A stretch of 64,000 nucleotides of DNA, from contig NW_006499997.1 in NCBI RefSeq assembly GCF_000471905.2, positions 193,683-257,682 of the forward strand. Direction: 5' to 3'. This document shows positions 1-11,340 of the stretch, piece after piece. The stretch comes from Amborella trichopoda. Lineage: Eukaryota > Streptophyta > Magnoliopsida > Amborellales > Amborellaceae. The first letter of the stretch is position 1. Each line of letters opens with the position of its first letter. Position numbers and translations under genes: made by a program. A model generated the notes under the pieces. It made no database searches and was not told the DNA's origin. It saw only the letters and a list, made by a program, of their open reading frames with translations.

Positions 1-1985
1 GAGAGGAATGAGAGAAATTTTTTTTTATAAGTACCCTTGCCCTTAGAATAAATCTCTCTCTTTTCTTTCTCTATCTTTCTCTCTCTTTCTCTTTCTCTTT
101 ACCCTTTCAAAGATCGGAGAAGCCTATCGCCCCGATTGTGTTTCACTCTTTCTTCCGCTCTTCTTCTCTCCTTCCCTTTCTGTGTTCCCTCGTGACGACC
201 CTTCCCTTCTATCTCATAGTGGTCCCTTAGGTCCACCTATCATCTTGTGCTACTTGTACGTCCATCTCCTCCCTTGTGTACTCTCGGGTCCACCTCTCCC
301 TTTCTCTGATAGTCCCTCAGTCCACTTCCCTTTCCCTTCTTTTTCTGTGCACCTTCACGTCAACCCTTTGTGCACCCTCACTCCCTTTCCTCCCTCTCAC
401 CCCGTCATCCCAACCACCATTCCCCAAAACTTTTCTTCTCACTAGCGCCTGTAAATTTCTGCTCACTGCCGCCTGTGGAATTCTTCTCATGGCCGTCTGT
501 GAAAACATACCCCCCCCATCGCCGCGCGTGAACTCCCTAACGACGTGCGTCAAACATCCTTCCTGCCTGCCGCTCGTGCAACCACAACTCTATCGCCGTG
601 TGTAACCACCTCATCGCCGTGAGTGAACTCCACCATCGCCGTGTGCCTCAGCTCTTCCTCCCGGCCAGCAACCTCTTCCTCTCTTTCCACCTCAGCTGCT
701 CCCACCTCTTCCTCTCTTTCCACCTCAGCTGCTCCCACCTCTTCCTCTCTTAACTGTTGCAGCCACCTCTCACCTTCACTCGTCCCCTTTCTTCTTCTCC
801 TCTGCATCAGAACTAGGCAGCAGCCCCAACTGCCGCACTCTCCACCTGCTCTCGAGCCACCACTGTGCCCTCTCTCTCTAAAACTAAAAGAAAAGAAAAA
901 ACCCAACAGGCCTCCCCCTCTTGCTCTGTCACCCCTGCCCACCCTGTTTCTCTCCTCTTTTCATCATCTCGTTGCAGCCCATTCTGCTGGAACCCATCGT
1001 TGCCGCTGCCAACCTCTTTCCATCTGAGCTGCTTCACCTTTAGCAATTGTCATCAGCAGCCCAACGCCTTCTTCCCTCCTCTTCCTCCACTGCTGCTCCA
1101 CCACTAGTAACTCTTCTACCTTCTTCTCAGCCACCTGCAGCCCGTCGCTGCTCTCTCTCCACCCCATCCTGCTGTCCTCTTGTCTTCTCAACAGCTGCAA
1201 CCAGCCACCACTCTCGAACTTCCTGTTACTTCCACTCACCAACCACATCACTATCACCTTCCCATTCAATTGCTCCCCCATCTTCCTTCTCTTCACCTCT
1301 GCCAATCTTGTTCCCCTCTCTTCACCTGTAACCTCCACCTTCTCAATTCTCTTCCACCGCCATTTCAGCCACACTCCCCTGCTCAGCCACTCTGCTGCTC
1401 TCCCCCTTTGGCTCCCTGCGACCAGGCGGCAACCTCTGCTGCCGCTTCATCCCTCCGTCAGCCACTGTCTCTACCCTTCTCCCACTTCTTTCCTTTGCCA
1501 CGCTCCTCCTCGCGCGGTGTTCTTCTTCTCTTCCGCCCACTTACAATCACTCGCGCACCCTCTCTCTCTGTTCCTCAGTCGTCTCCTCGTATTTTCTGCC
1601 ACCCCTCCCAGTCATCTTTGCCGCGCAAACCTCTGCCTCTCTCAACCGCAACCCTCTGTCATCATTGTCCCCATCTCCGACTAGTCACTACCCTCTCTTC
1701 CTCACCTTCCGCAATTTTCCCATCCATTCGTTGCCTGCTTCCTACTTCCTCCATTGTCTCGTGCTTTCCACCCTCTGCCATCTTCCACTTTCTCTCACTA
1801 GAAACCCACAAAACAAAACACCTACCTCCTCTCTTTCTAATTTCGTTTCGTTTTGCTTTTTGTCAAAGTTTCGTTCCCCCTCCCTTTCACGCTATTTCGT
1901 CAAACCCTCTCTCTCCCTCTTAACCAACTCTCTCACTCACTCAAACAACCCAATAGCCTATCACAAGTCCTTCCCCATCTCTTGA
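1..1985 (+). repeat. Pyrimidine-rich tract inside the LTR
   Basis: About 2 kb in which the plus strand is overwhelmingly C and T, with many CTCTCTTT and CCTCTTCC runs. The mirror-image purine-rich tract lies at 25990-27540 in copy 2. It sits just downstream of the LTR TATA box, so it would fall in R/U5 and in the 5' leader of the element RNA. Scattered ATCGCCGTG motifs occur at 520-640. Confidence 0.8.
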
Positions 1986-2500
1986 CCAACTTACTTTTTA
2001 TTTTTTTATTGTTATTATCATCTTATTTTACACATTTTTTATTTTATGCTATTTTCTCCTATATTCCCTTACTTTATTTTACTTACTTCACTTATTTTAT
2101 TTTAATTCATCTTTATCTTCTTTATTTTATCTATTTTATTTTATTTTGCTCACATCTTTTATTTTATTTCCATAACCTCATTTATTTTATTTTATTTCAC
2201 TTTATTTTATTTACCCTTATTTTTATATTATTCCCATTACCTCATCCTATTTTATTTTAATTATTTATTTTAGTTTATTCCATTTACCTCTTTTATATAC
2301 CCCATCTTATTTTATTTCATTTTCCTTTATTCCTTTTATTTAATTTTCCTTTGCTTCATTTTATTTTATTTTAATTTTTTATTTTTATTTTTATTTCGTT
2401 CCATCTTCTAATCTTATTTTATTTTAATTCATCTCTCTCATTTTTATTTCACCTCACTCTTATTTCACTGTCACTTTTATTTTCACTTTAGTCTCTCTTT
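1986..2500 (+). repeat. TTTTA/TTTAT-rich low-complexity tract
   Basis: Irregular pentamer-like repeats of TTTTATTTTA fill about 0.5 kb. The counterpart on the other strand is AAAATAAAAT at about 25560-25990 in copy 2. The LTRs at 5695-8150 and 11349-14150 lack this tract. Confidence 0.85.
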
Positions 2501-2584
2501 TTTTAAAGACCTAGCGAGAGTCGAACTAGTCTTTATCTCTGCCCTTTCTCTCCATCGCTTGTTTGACCAAAAGGCAGGCTGAGT

Positions 2585-2885
2585 CGTCGTCAAGAAGTAT
2601 TGCCGACGTGCCGGTTTGAGGTACCGTGCCCATTTTGCTGCCACGTCCGACTAGCCATTGCGCCAGACTAGTCGTCGTGCCAGTTCTGTCGTCGAGCAGT
2701 ATTGTTGCTGTGTCCGTCTGAGTTATCGTGCCTGTCTTGCTACCACGTCAGACTAGCCATTGTGCCAGGCTGGTCGGTGTTGATTCTGTCCTCGAGTAGT
2801 TTTGCCACCTTGCTGGTTTGAGTTACCGTACCTGTCTTGCTACCACGTCAAGTCAGTCACTGTACTGGTCTAGCCACTGTGTTAG
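2585..2885 (+). repeat. About 100-bp tandem repeat in the LTR, about 3 units
   Basis: The phrase CCGTGCC...TTGCT.CCACGTC recurs with starts near 2622, 2724 and 2824, a spacing of 100-102 bp. A related block is found in reverse complement at about 11750-11970 in the 3' LTR of copy 2. Confidence 0.75.
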
Positions 2886-3559
2886 CCTAGCCGCCCAGTC
2901 AAACTTCTTTTCTTATCTTAATTTCTCTTATCTCTTTGCTTCTCTCATTCTTTACAGGAAAATATGTACCGAGAGTCCCTTGTCAAGAAGACACCGTGAG
3001 GCTGTCGAATTGACACGGATTCTCGTGTGTTATTTTTCCATTTCTTCCTCGAGTACACACACACATGTGTGCTCGCCCTATAATAAGGTAGGGACCTATG
3101 CCCCACTCGTCTGTACCTTTGATATGTGTGTTTGTGTTTGCAGGAAAGGAGAAACAAGTCAAGGGAGGCGATTCCAAACCAGTCATAAGCCAGGGGGCTT
3201 TCCAACGTGAACTAAGAGGGCGCCCATGAGAGCCTGCCCGAGTGTGTCATGGACCCACGTGACGTAAGTCCCGCCTCATGACCCTAATTCCTCTCTCACT
3301 AGTTGGCACTCCTGCCCACGTCTTCTTTATGTGGTTCCTGAGAGAGCGATCGCAGGTCTCGAGTCCATCTCGAACCCGAAACCACGCCACAAGATCAACC
3401 CGACCTGAAGGGCGAGATCAAGGCACCTAACCACTTGCATGTCCCAGTCCCTGAAAAGGACGAGGATAGTGCTTACCTCACAAACCAAACCAACTACATG
3501 CATGACTCTCTAAAGGTCTTGCGCTTCCCAACCCCTGTCCCCAGGTTACTAATTAAAAT

Positions 3560-4270
3560 GTGACTAGTAGTCCCTCTTCCCCTTCCAATGACTTCATCGG
3601 CACTCTCGAACAGCGGTACGAAGTTCAAAGACAAGCTATTATTGCTGAATTGAAAGAGCAAGTTCAATATTTACCCAATCAGGTTGAAGTTATAAGAAAG
3701 GGCAAAGCCAAGATGAAGATAGTAGCACGTCCAAAACCTTCTTCTATCCCTCTACCTGGTTTCACCTTAGAAACCCGGCGCACTGATATTCAGGAGAATC
3801 CTCAGAGTCATTCCTCTATAAATGTTGCAATAATACTAAAATGGGATCTTTATAGTCCTAAAGCTCATCAGATCATGAAGAAAATGGACTATGAACCGAC
3901 AAGGAATCTAGGTTTGAATGACGGTAAAGGGATGCTGGTACCCTTTGCAGTTATCGAGACCACAACGTCTCAACATACTCCAAAGCAGGGCTTTGGTTAC
4001 TCGGGGCATGCTGGTTTACCTCCGTGGCCATTCTTCACTGACCAAATCTCTCATGTGACGGCATCCCAAAAACCATCACTATCTCCCCTTGAAACCATTC
4101 CTAAAGAAGTCACCCCCCTGGAGTCTCAAAAAGAAGAGGAAGTTTCCCGGACTTCTCAAGAACCTAAAGGTTCAATAGTGAAAGAGATAAAAGAAGGATC
4201 ATTGTTTGTAGAGCAAAAAGTTGAAGTGCTTGAAGTGGATGAGCAGACTTCTGATTCTTTAAGTGGATAA
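3560..4270 (+). pseudogene. Gypsy polyprotein fragment with G-patch-like motif
   Basis: An open stretch of 236 codons. The N-terminal 50 residues look helical and charged. The middle (about residues 108-150) reads KMDYEPTRNLGLN, then GKGM and GFGYSGH. This resembles the glycine-rich, G-patch-like linker that many plant Gypsy polyproteins carry between protease and reverse transcriptase. The C-terminal third is acidic and rich in Glu, Ser and Lys. It lies 134 bp after the 5' LTR end and is followed by element tail sequence, so it is a leftover piece of the element's polyprotein and not a free host gene. A different origin for the glycine-rich motif cannot be excluded. Confidence 0.5.
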
Positions 4271-4685
4271 GGGAACGCCATGAGTAAAAATAACGGACGG
4301 GCATGGTCACGAAGCCATGAGTAAAAGAGTTCCATGAAAATAAAAACCCGGGCAAGGTGAAAACCACAAAAGGGCGTCGTGAGCAAAACTAGATGAAAAA
4401 CGGTGGACACGAACGTAAGGTCATGGGTAAAGGAGCCCATAAATAAAGGAGGTCGGTGAAAACTGTCTTTACGATGCCACTTCCTCAGTCCAAGAAAAAA
4501 CTCGTAAAGGGCGCATGGACCAATAAAGCAGGTTGACGCATCATCATAGCCTCAGCCAATACCCAATTGCGAAACAGGCACAATTCTAGCTAACGAGGTC
4601 CACACAAAATCCTCAACTGTCAAGATCCAATCAAAGACACAAGATGGCTCACCCGGGAGTGAGAGCCTCACAAAACCTCCCAAAC

Positions 4686-5060
4686 ACCAAAATAAAAAAG
4701 AGTCCTTGAGGGTGAGTATGTTGATCGAAAGATTCCTCCAAAATAAAAAAAAAAAGTCCCTGAGGGTAGGGGCGATGAATAATAGATCCGTCAAAATAAA
4801 AAAGAGTCCTTGAGGGTGAGATGAAGACTAAAAGATCCCTCGAAAATAAAAAAGAGTCATTGAAGGTGAGGACGTTAACCGAAAGATCCCTCCAAAAAAA
4901 AAAAAAGAGTCCTTGAGGGTAGGGGCGATGAACAATAGATCCCTTAAAATAAAAAAGCATCCCTGAGGGTGATGACGAAGACCGAAAGATCCCTCAAAAA
5001 ATAAAAAGAGTCCTTGAGGGTGAGGACGATGACTGAAAGATCCCTCCAAAATGCTAAAGA
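4686..5060 (+). repeat. 51-bp tandem array, 7 units
   Basis: The phrase GAGTCCTTGAGGGTGAG recurs with starts at about 4700, 4755, 4804, 4854, 4907, 4957 and 5008. Each is followed by GAAAGATCCCTC and an A-rich run. The matching tail positions of copy 2 (near 14750-14810) and copy 3 (near 31710-31770) have about one unit, so the array expanded in copy 1 or its lineage. Confidence 0.9.
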
Positions 5061-6138
5061 CACTTGCGAAGGCAAGAAACCGATAAAGCCAAGGCAGAAC
5101 CTATCAGAGACATCAGGGTGATGCCTTGCTATGAGGCTGCCTCTCCAAAATCCATCCCTAGCTGACAGGCTCAGACTTTCGGGACAGGCCAACAAAAAGC
5201 CCCTGACTAGGCCTGGCAGGATGAGGGCCCATAGTGGTACCTTGATTGTCAAAGCCAAACCTGGTGTAGCAGCAAACAACGCCTGCCAAAGTCTCATAGC
5301 ACTTGGCTGCCAGATATGCGCAATTCTGACCAACTAGGTCCATACAAAATCTTTAGCTGTCAGAATCGCAAATAATCCCTTGAGGGTGAGGGCTATGAAC
5401 AAAATGATCGCTCAAAGTCTCTTCTCCCCATAAAGTCTCCATGGATGGACCTGTACATTGCATCCAAACGTTTGAGCATCCTAGTTACAACATTGCGTGG
5501 ATCTCCTCGGCGCTCACATGGTCTTGTGGTTAGTAAGAAACAAGAAATAAATCCAGAGGAAATTTTTTGAATGTTATCCTTCTCGCTTCTCTCGAAGCAC
5601 AATATTCAACGGGGCATGCTGTTTGAAGACATTTTTTAGCACCATGGGTCCCCGATGCCGAATAAAATGGAGAAGCCAATCAATAAGGCCTGGCAAACAG
5701 TGGAAATTTTGACAGTTTCAGAATAGCCCTAGAACTGGTCAAGATCTTCATCAGCACTCTTAAAAGTCTCCTACCATGTTTCGTCAAAATCTGATATATC
5801 TAAGGCAGTGTAGACTGAGAAACAGTTCCAGCAGAATTAAGCTCTAGCACCCTGAAATGGACCCCTATAACTAGAACCTTTCTTTTAGAGCATCAAACAA
5901 TCGTGGGACCATCTCCATTGGATCCGGAATGATTAAAAACTATCAAGGGTTATATTTCAGCTTAAACGAGCACTCCAAGAAGAAGTTATGGGTAAAAGAT
6001 CAAAATGAGCCGCACATTATTCCCGTGTGGCCACCTTGCAACTAAACTCCATTAAAGGGGCAGTCATGAATAGTGACTTTTAATGCTCATATCTCACTCA
6101 TCCCCGTTCGGATCGCGCTCAAACTTATTGAAGCATGT

Positions 6139-6155
6139 TCATCTCGTCGAGACGA
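6139..6155. other. U3 palindrome, copy 1
   Basis: TCATCTCG-T-CGAGACGA, the reverse complement of the palindrome found at the same place in the other LTR copies (13738-13754, 28378-28394, 30592-30608). Eight-base arms surround a single central base. The arms here pair with one G:T-type mismatch. Confidence 0.8.
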
Positions 6156-6926
6156 GCATTTTGATATGTGGCACGCCCCCGTGATGACGCTCGAGCAAGG
6201 AGAAAAGCAAAAGAGAAGTTGTCGATCCGTAAAGAAAGTTGTAGGAAAATCAGCAGCGGCATGCCTCGCTTGAGCGGTCAAATCATGGTACTCACACAAC
6301 CGATCGATGTAAAACTAGTTGCATCGCGTACGTATAGTCCATGGCTATCATTAGTCCAAATCCCGTACATGATAAACAGTCAGATTTCACACACGAAGTC
6401 GATGAAATGGCTGTAAATTCCAGCACCGGAATTCCAAATTCTGGCCAAAACTCAAAAGTTGCGAAATCTTCGTCTGGGCACGAAATCGAGCTACGTTTGT
6501 TGCCACATGATCATGATGGCATGCTTAGTGTGATCCAGTGAAGAAATTACGGAAAAATATCAAGAAACGAGCACACTATCGATCTAAAGTTTGTAAGATT
6601 CATTCAAATTTCAAGTTGCATGATCGTGGCTTAAAAACACGATTCGTGGCTTGAAGTTAGTATCAAATCGATCACCATGTCGAGCCCTATAGGAAAATAA
6701 TCATCTTTCGAACAAACGAGCACCAGAACAACTCCGGATCATCCATGAAAGATCACGCACGTTCTAAGGCAGCAGCAGGGACTGTTCTGAAATATTCCCA
6801 ATTGTTAGGAAGGGGCAAATCAGTAATTTTTTACCCTATTTTTTTATTTTATTTAATTCAATTAAATCTTAATTTTCAGCAATTAGGTTTAATTTTTACC
6901 AATCCACCCATGTTTGGGCAAAACTC

Positions 6927-6935
6927 TATATATAT
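6927..6935 (+). promoter_or_regulatory. LTR TATA box, copy 1
   Basis: CTATATATATC lies about 90 bp before the GAGAGAGAGAAG and CT-rich run, at the same place as the TATA motifs of the other LTRs (13039, 27622 and 29834 on the minus strand). The flanking CCCATGTTTGGGCAAAA is conserved between copies. It probably starts element RNA. Confidence 0.7.
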
Positions 6936-7289
6936 CACGTACTATCATTGTACAAGCACGAAACTTTGCTTAATAAAATTTCCATCTCCTTTTATTATTG
7001 GGGTCAAGTTTTGAGAGAGAGAAGAAGGAGAGAGAAACTTTTAGGTCGGTACCCTTGGGCTTAAGGTAAATCTCTTTCTCTCTCTTCTCTTCTTTCCTCT
7101 CTTCTTCTCTCTCTTCTTCTCTTTCTTCTCCTTCGTCAGTGTTTTCCTCAGAGGCCATGCACGATATTGGAAGTGTCGTACATGCCTCTTTCTTTCTTTT
7201 CTTTCCTATGGTTTCGTAGGTCATGCATGGCAATGGTAGCGTTATGCCCGAGTTTCTTTCCCCCTATCTTCATTCGTCTCTATCTCTCA

Positions 7290-7740
7290 ATGAAGTTCGC
7301 AGACGACACTGCTCATCGCTGTCCGTAGTCTTGGTGTTCCGCATAAGTGCAGACGGCGATGCCTATTGCTGCTGGCAGGAGTCTCATCCTGTTGTGCACC
7401 TATTGCAGACGACGATGCCTATCACCGCCCTTGAAGGGTTACGACAATACCTATCGCTATCAGCAGGCTTCTCTTGTGTCCTGCTCCTATAGTAGACAGC
7501 GATGCCTATCGCCGCCCACGAAGGGTCGCGACGATGCCTATCGCCGTCCGCAGTCTTCTTTCGTGCCCTCGATGGCTATCACCGTTCGTGAGATTCTTTC
7601 ATGCGCTCGGTGCCTATCGCCATCCGCAGGCTTCTCTCACGTCCCATGCCTATCGCCGTGAGCTTCACAAGAAGCTATCGCCGCCCATGGAGGGATGTGC
7701 TGCCTTCTCGTGTTGCCAATGACGATGTCCATAGCCGTCT
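7290..7740 (+). repeat. CCTATCGCC micro-repeat block in LTR
   Basis: Short imperfect repeats of GATGCCTATCGCCGTCCGCAG, spaced about 35-60 bp and around ten in number, occupy the region after the LTR TATA box. The reverse-complement counterpart is at 12165-12660 in copy 2. Related GGCGATAGCC motifs also occur in the internal regions at 17330-17580, 18430-18660, 35170-35335 and 36220-36480. Confidence 0.75.
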
Positions 7741-7911
7741 GAAGTTCGCTGCCTCCCCTTTCGTCGTGAGCAGCAGTGTCCAGGGGCTGCCACACTGTTA
7801 CTCCACAACTGTGGGTGTTCTCTTTTCTCCTCATTCTTGTTTGACTAAAGGACAGACTCAGTCTTGCACTGTCATAGCGGTATGGCTGTCGAACAGTCTT
7901 GCACTGTCATA

Positions 7912-8125
7912 GGGCGGGTCCATCACTTATTCTCTTATCGTCTCTCTCTCACTATCAACTACACAGACCCGCTTGTAGGGCAGGTCCATCACTCTCTCAT
8001 TCTATCTTCTTCTCGTCTCTCTCTCACACTATCAACTACATGGACCCGCGCCTACGACGGGTCAATCTTCTCTTTCCCATGTCTTGAACATATAGACCCG
8101 CACCGAAGGGCGGGTCCGTTACACC
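7912..8125. repeat. Short tandem repeat with GGGCGGGTCC...GGACCCGC ends
   Basis: About three to four units, each opening with GGGCGGGTCCATCAC and closing with GGACCCGC-like sequence, with CTCTCTCTCAC...ATCAACTACA between. Opening and closing blocks are mutually reverse-complementary, so each unit could form a hairpin. Confidence 0.7.
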
Positions 8126-8150
8126 TCTCTCATTTCTTTTCACTCACTCA

Positions 8151-9355
8151 ACGTCTCTTTCTCATCTCTCGCTTTCAACCAATTGACACGAGCCCATGGT
8201 TTAACCATGAGCTCAGCACACACTGGTGCACCTCAACACATAGTGGTTAATGAGGTTATGCCCTTTGACTCACCTTCACACACTAACCCCCTAATAGGTG
8301 ACCCTGTTTGAGCTATGTGAAGCCCATAACCCTAAGCTCATTAACCCCATTTTTGCAAATCCTCTGAACCTATTAACCCAGTGAAACCCTGGGTTCATTT
8401 TTAAAAAAAATTGATGGATCCATGCTACCCATCTGAGACCTGTTGTCAAAACCATTCTCCAACATCATTGTTAAGGATATTTTCATCCTTAATATGCCTC
8501 ATCCTCAATGGAAATACATTGAGTATTTTTGCAAGGATATTCTTGTCCCTAGCATGCTCAAACACCACTGGAGATACACCTTTGCATAAAATTCAAAATT
8601 ACAAGACAAACCTATCATTTGGTTGATGCATGGCTTACAAAAGCCATATTGTTGACCCTGATGACTTATAAAACCATGGGAATCTTAATCCCCCTATCAA
8701 CTTGACCTATTATCCTTGAGAGTCAGAAATTATCCTTCTCATTGAATTTCCATTCATCAGCTTGGACATTATCAGAAACCATCCTAAAAACCACTTTTAC
8801 TTAGGGCTTGATCTTATAACTCCATTATCCCCATGGAACTATACCAAAACATACCCCACTCACTTGAGCCTTCATAAAATCCCATGAGCAATTTCATGCT
8901 CGAAGAGTCAAAAGAACCCCTGATGGTCCATCACCCCCAGTGAATCACTACTTCCAGTTGACCATCACCCCAGAGGTCAATCATCGCAATGGTTTGTCAC
9001 TCCATTAATATATGATCCCCGATGATAAGTCATCATCCCCAATAAGTCATTACCCCCAGTGGTGCTGATACACTATGATCTGTGTCTAGAACATGTTATA
9101 CTTTCATCACCTAAGGGAGCCTTTCAACCCCCAGGGAGGTAACCATTTCTTTACCTTGAAAATAGATTTTATCCCCAGGGAGTTTTCATGCATCAGTTAT
9201 CTACTGGGCCACCTAAAATCCCTAGACCACCAGACAAGTGTGAATCATTCATCCCCTTGCATAACCCAAAAAGACATCCCCAGTGGTGTTTACTTCCCTA
9301 ATAAAAGCTCCACCTATGGTATTTGTTACTATAGTGAGCCTTGTACAGTTATAAC
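8151..9355. other. Unassigned stretch, no gene recognised
   Basis: About 1.2 kb between the copy 1 LTR and the Copia LTR. It contains several CCCCAGTGG/CCCCAATAAGTCAT phrases at 8930-9065 and no convincing coding frame. It could be a remnant of another element, or flanking DNA. Confidence 0.4.
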
Positions 9356-9970
9356 TGTTACATGTGTGAAAATAAATCACACATGTGGGAGTTTTATTTA
9401 ACTTTTCTCTCTTTTATTTTGGGCCATTGGATTACATCTAATCCAATGGTTGTGGTGTTGTAGGAACTTTACCCTTTTAAAGGGATTAAAACCCTTTTAT
9501 TTAGAGAGAAAAAGAGTGAGGAAAAGATAGATAGATTGGGCTGCCATTGGGCTTTCTCTTGAGAGCTTGATATGCCCTGTTTTAGAGAAAGAAAGTGAGC
9601 AAAAGGCTTGAAATCCATTGTGGGTTTGCTGTGTGCCTTATTTTAGGGTGTTCTTTATTCTTTGAGTTTGGGCTCACTTTAAATTGAGAAAGGGCTGCTG
9701 GAAATTGATATTTTGAGCTTGATTTCACCTTTTCATCTTCTCAAATTAGTAAGTAAAGTCTCGCGTCATTCTCCCGTGGATGTAGGTGACGATTTGTGAT
9801 TGAACCACGTTAAATCTTCGTGCTCTATGGATTGAATGTTGCTGTATTTTTCATTCCATGTTCTTTCTTTGATATTGTGTAGTTTATATTGCTTGTTTTT
9901 ATTGATATGAATGCACAATAGCTGTAAACATTATAAACCCTTACTGTTGTTTCACTTATCGATCCCAACG
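9356..9970 (+). repeat. Copia 5' LTR
   Basis: The likely start is TGTTACATGTGTG, followed by the 10-bp inverted repeat ACATGTGTGA/TCACACATGT at 9360-9386. A TTTTAAAGGGATTAAAACCC promoter-like block lies near 9475. The end is placed just before the primer site at 9973. The start is inferred from the TG dinucleotide and the length, because no second LTR of this element is in the window to compare. Confidence 0.55.
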
Positions 9971-9972
9971 AC

Positions 9973-9984
9973 TGGTATCAGAGC
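9973..9984 (+). promoter_or_regulatory. Copia primer-binding site
   Basis: TGGTATCAGAGC, the well-known sequence complementary to the 3' end of initiator tRNA-Met used by many plant Copia elements. It lies 82 bp before the gag start at 10066. Confidence 0.9.
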
Positions 9985-10065
9985 TTAGGGTTTGTTCTTC
10001 ACTGTGTTTGTGAAGAAAGGGTTTTTTTTTGCTATTGTGGTCATTTGTTGTATTTTTCCTTGAAA

Positions 10066-11340
10066 ATGGAAAGGGCAGTGGAATTTGAAAAATTAAATCA
10101 AAGTAATTGGCCAATATGGAAAATGATGATAGAAGATTATCTTGTTGGAAAAGAATTAGATCGACCACTTTGAGGTAAGCAGGCCATGCCTGTTGGAATG
10201 AAAGATTTGGAATGGGATGTTCTTGATCGAAATGTTTAGAGTAGACCATGTATTTCACCATCAATTTTATTTGATGTTTGTCAATGTAAAACATCTGCAA
10301 AGCTTTGGCAATCTTTAAAGCAATCTTTTGAGCAACCCTCTGGTGCAAATAAAATGCATGCGATGAAAAAATTATTTCTTTTGAAAATGAAAGAAGGTGC
10401 TACAATTAGGTCACGTGTGAGTGAATTTAATTCAATTTCTGCACAATTGAGGTATTTGAAAGTGAATTTGGATGAAGAAGTGCTTTGTTTGCTTTTGCTG
10501 AGTTCTTTGCTTGCTAGTTGGGATACCTTGGTTACCACTGTGACTAATACAATGGTTAACAAGTTTAATTTAAATTATGTTGTAGCTTCATTGTTAAATG
10601 AAGATACTAGAAAGGCATCCACACAAATACTTGCTGAATCAAATCAAGCATTGGCATCAGGAGATAGAGGACGAATATAATATAGAGACAACCTATGGAT
10701 TTAATAAGGGCAAATCTCATAGCAGAGGTAGGTCCAAGTCACAGGGCAGGAAGGTTACTTGTTGGTATTGCAAGAAACCTGGTCACACAAGGAAAGATTG
10801 TTATGCTTTGAAGAATAAGCAAAATGACAAGGACAAGGATAGCCATGCCGAAGCAAGTACAATTTTAGATGGTGAAGATGGGGTCACTTTTAGTGTTGCA
10901 TGCACAACATTGTATATTGCAGATACTTGGGTTTTAGACTCTGGTGCTTCATTTCATGTTTACCCAGAAAGGTCATATTTTTCATCCTACACAGATGTGG
11001 ATGGTGGCTTGGTTTATCTTGGTGATGCTCGAGCTTGCAAAATATTGGGCATTGGAAATTTTGTTATAAAGCAAGCAGATGGAAAGAAGCACACATTGAG
11101 AAATGTGAGGCATGTTCCTGAGATGAAAAAAAATCTCATTTTAGCCGGACAGTTAGATGACTCTGGTTTTATAGTGAATTTTGGAAATGGGTCATGGAAG
11201 ATTTTAAGAGGTTATATGACAATGTTGAAAGGGCCAAAAGATGAGAGTCTTTACACTCTTCATGGCATAGCTCAAAGGAATTATGTTATAAAGAAGATTG
11301 TTGCTGCATCTAGTAAGCATGAGGATATGCAGATTTGGTA
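10066..11340 (+). pseudogene. Copia gag-protease region (decayed)
   Basis: Starts with ATGGAAAGGGCAGTGGAA after the primer site. The N-terminal gag has the NWPIWKMMIEDYL-type opening of Copia gag. The nucleocapsid knuckle C-x2-C-x4-H-x4-C (CWYCKKPGHTRKDC) lies near 10768-10810, after an RGRSKSQGRK basic stretch. The protease follows, with the retropepsin signature DSGAS near 10940 and NVRHVPEMKKNL near 11100. Gag packages element RNA and the protease processes the polyprotein. The region is split over more than one frame and is treated as a fossil. It ends where copy 2 is inserted. Confidence 0.85.

Larger units (their letters stand above)
1..3426 (+). mobile_element. 5' LTR (inner part) of long-LTR Gypsy copy 1
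   Basis: This matches, in reverse complement, the LTR at 25229-28835 from just after its TATA box to its inner end. The opening 60 bases match about 27480-27540, and the stretch 3221-3426 matches 25229-25440 and 11349-11600. In copy 2 that last block lies directly beside foreign Copia sequence, which shows it is LTR end and not coding. The start of the LTR lies left of the window. The order of parts is a pyrimidine-rich tract, a TTTTA-rich tract, a short tandem repeat, then a conserved end block. The long ORFs that cross the pyrimidine tract are low-complexity by-products and not genes. The family assignment rests on the gag and protease of copies 2 and 3. Confidence 0.8.
3427..5694 (+). mobile_element. 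Internal remnant of long-LTR Gypsy copy 1
   Basis: Short internal region between the two LTRs of copy 1. It holds one coding stretch (3560-4270), a stretch with repeated GCCATGAGTAAAA-like phrases (4270-4680), a 51-bp tandem array (4686-5060), and a segment ending in the 3' junction with the second LTR. The last part matches in reverse complement 14151-14900 of copy 2 and 31056-31900 of copy 3, so it is the shared 3' tail. No gag, reverse transcriptase or integrase was recognised. The copy is a fossil that keeps only part of its coding region. Confidence 0.7.
5695..8150 (+). mobile_element. Second (3') LTR of copy 1
   Basis: Begins at the AAACAGTGGAAATTTT junction that matches the LTR start in copies 2 and 3 (28835, 14150 and 31055, all reversed). 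It carries the U3 block with the palindrome at 6139-6155, a TATA box at 6927-6935, a CT-rich run at 7060-7130 and a CCTATCGCC micro-repeat block at 7290-7740. The interior downstream of the TATA box is unlike that of the 5' LTR of the same copy, but like the 3' LTR of copy 2. The outer boundary is uncertain. Confidence 0.75.

Noticed and set aside
182-1985. Several overlapping ORFs of 80-247 codons on both strands
   Set aside because: They lie in the pyrimidine-rich LTR tract, are Ser/Pro/Leu or Arg/Glu-rich by composition, and overlap in several frames at once.
7223-7912. Overlapping plus-strand ORFs with repeated Tyr-Arg-Arg or Pro-Ile-Ala words
   Set aside because: They come from the CCTATCGCC micro-repeats of the LTR and appear in more than one frame.
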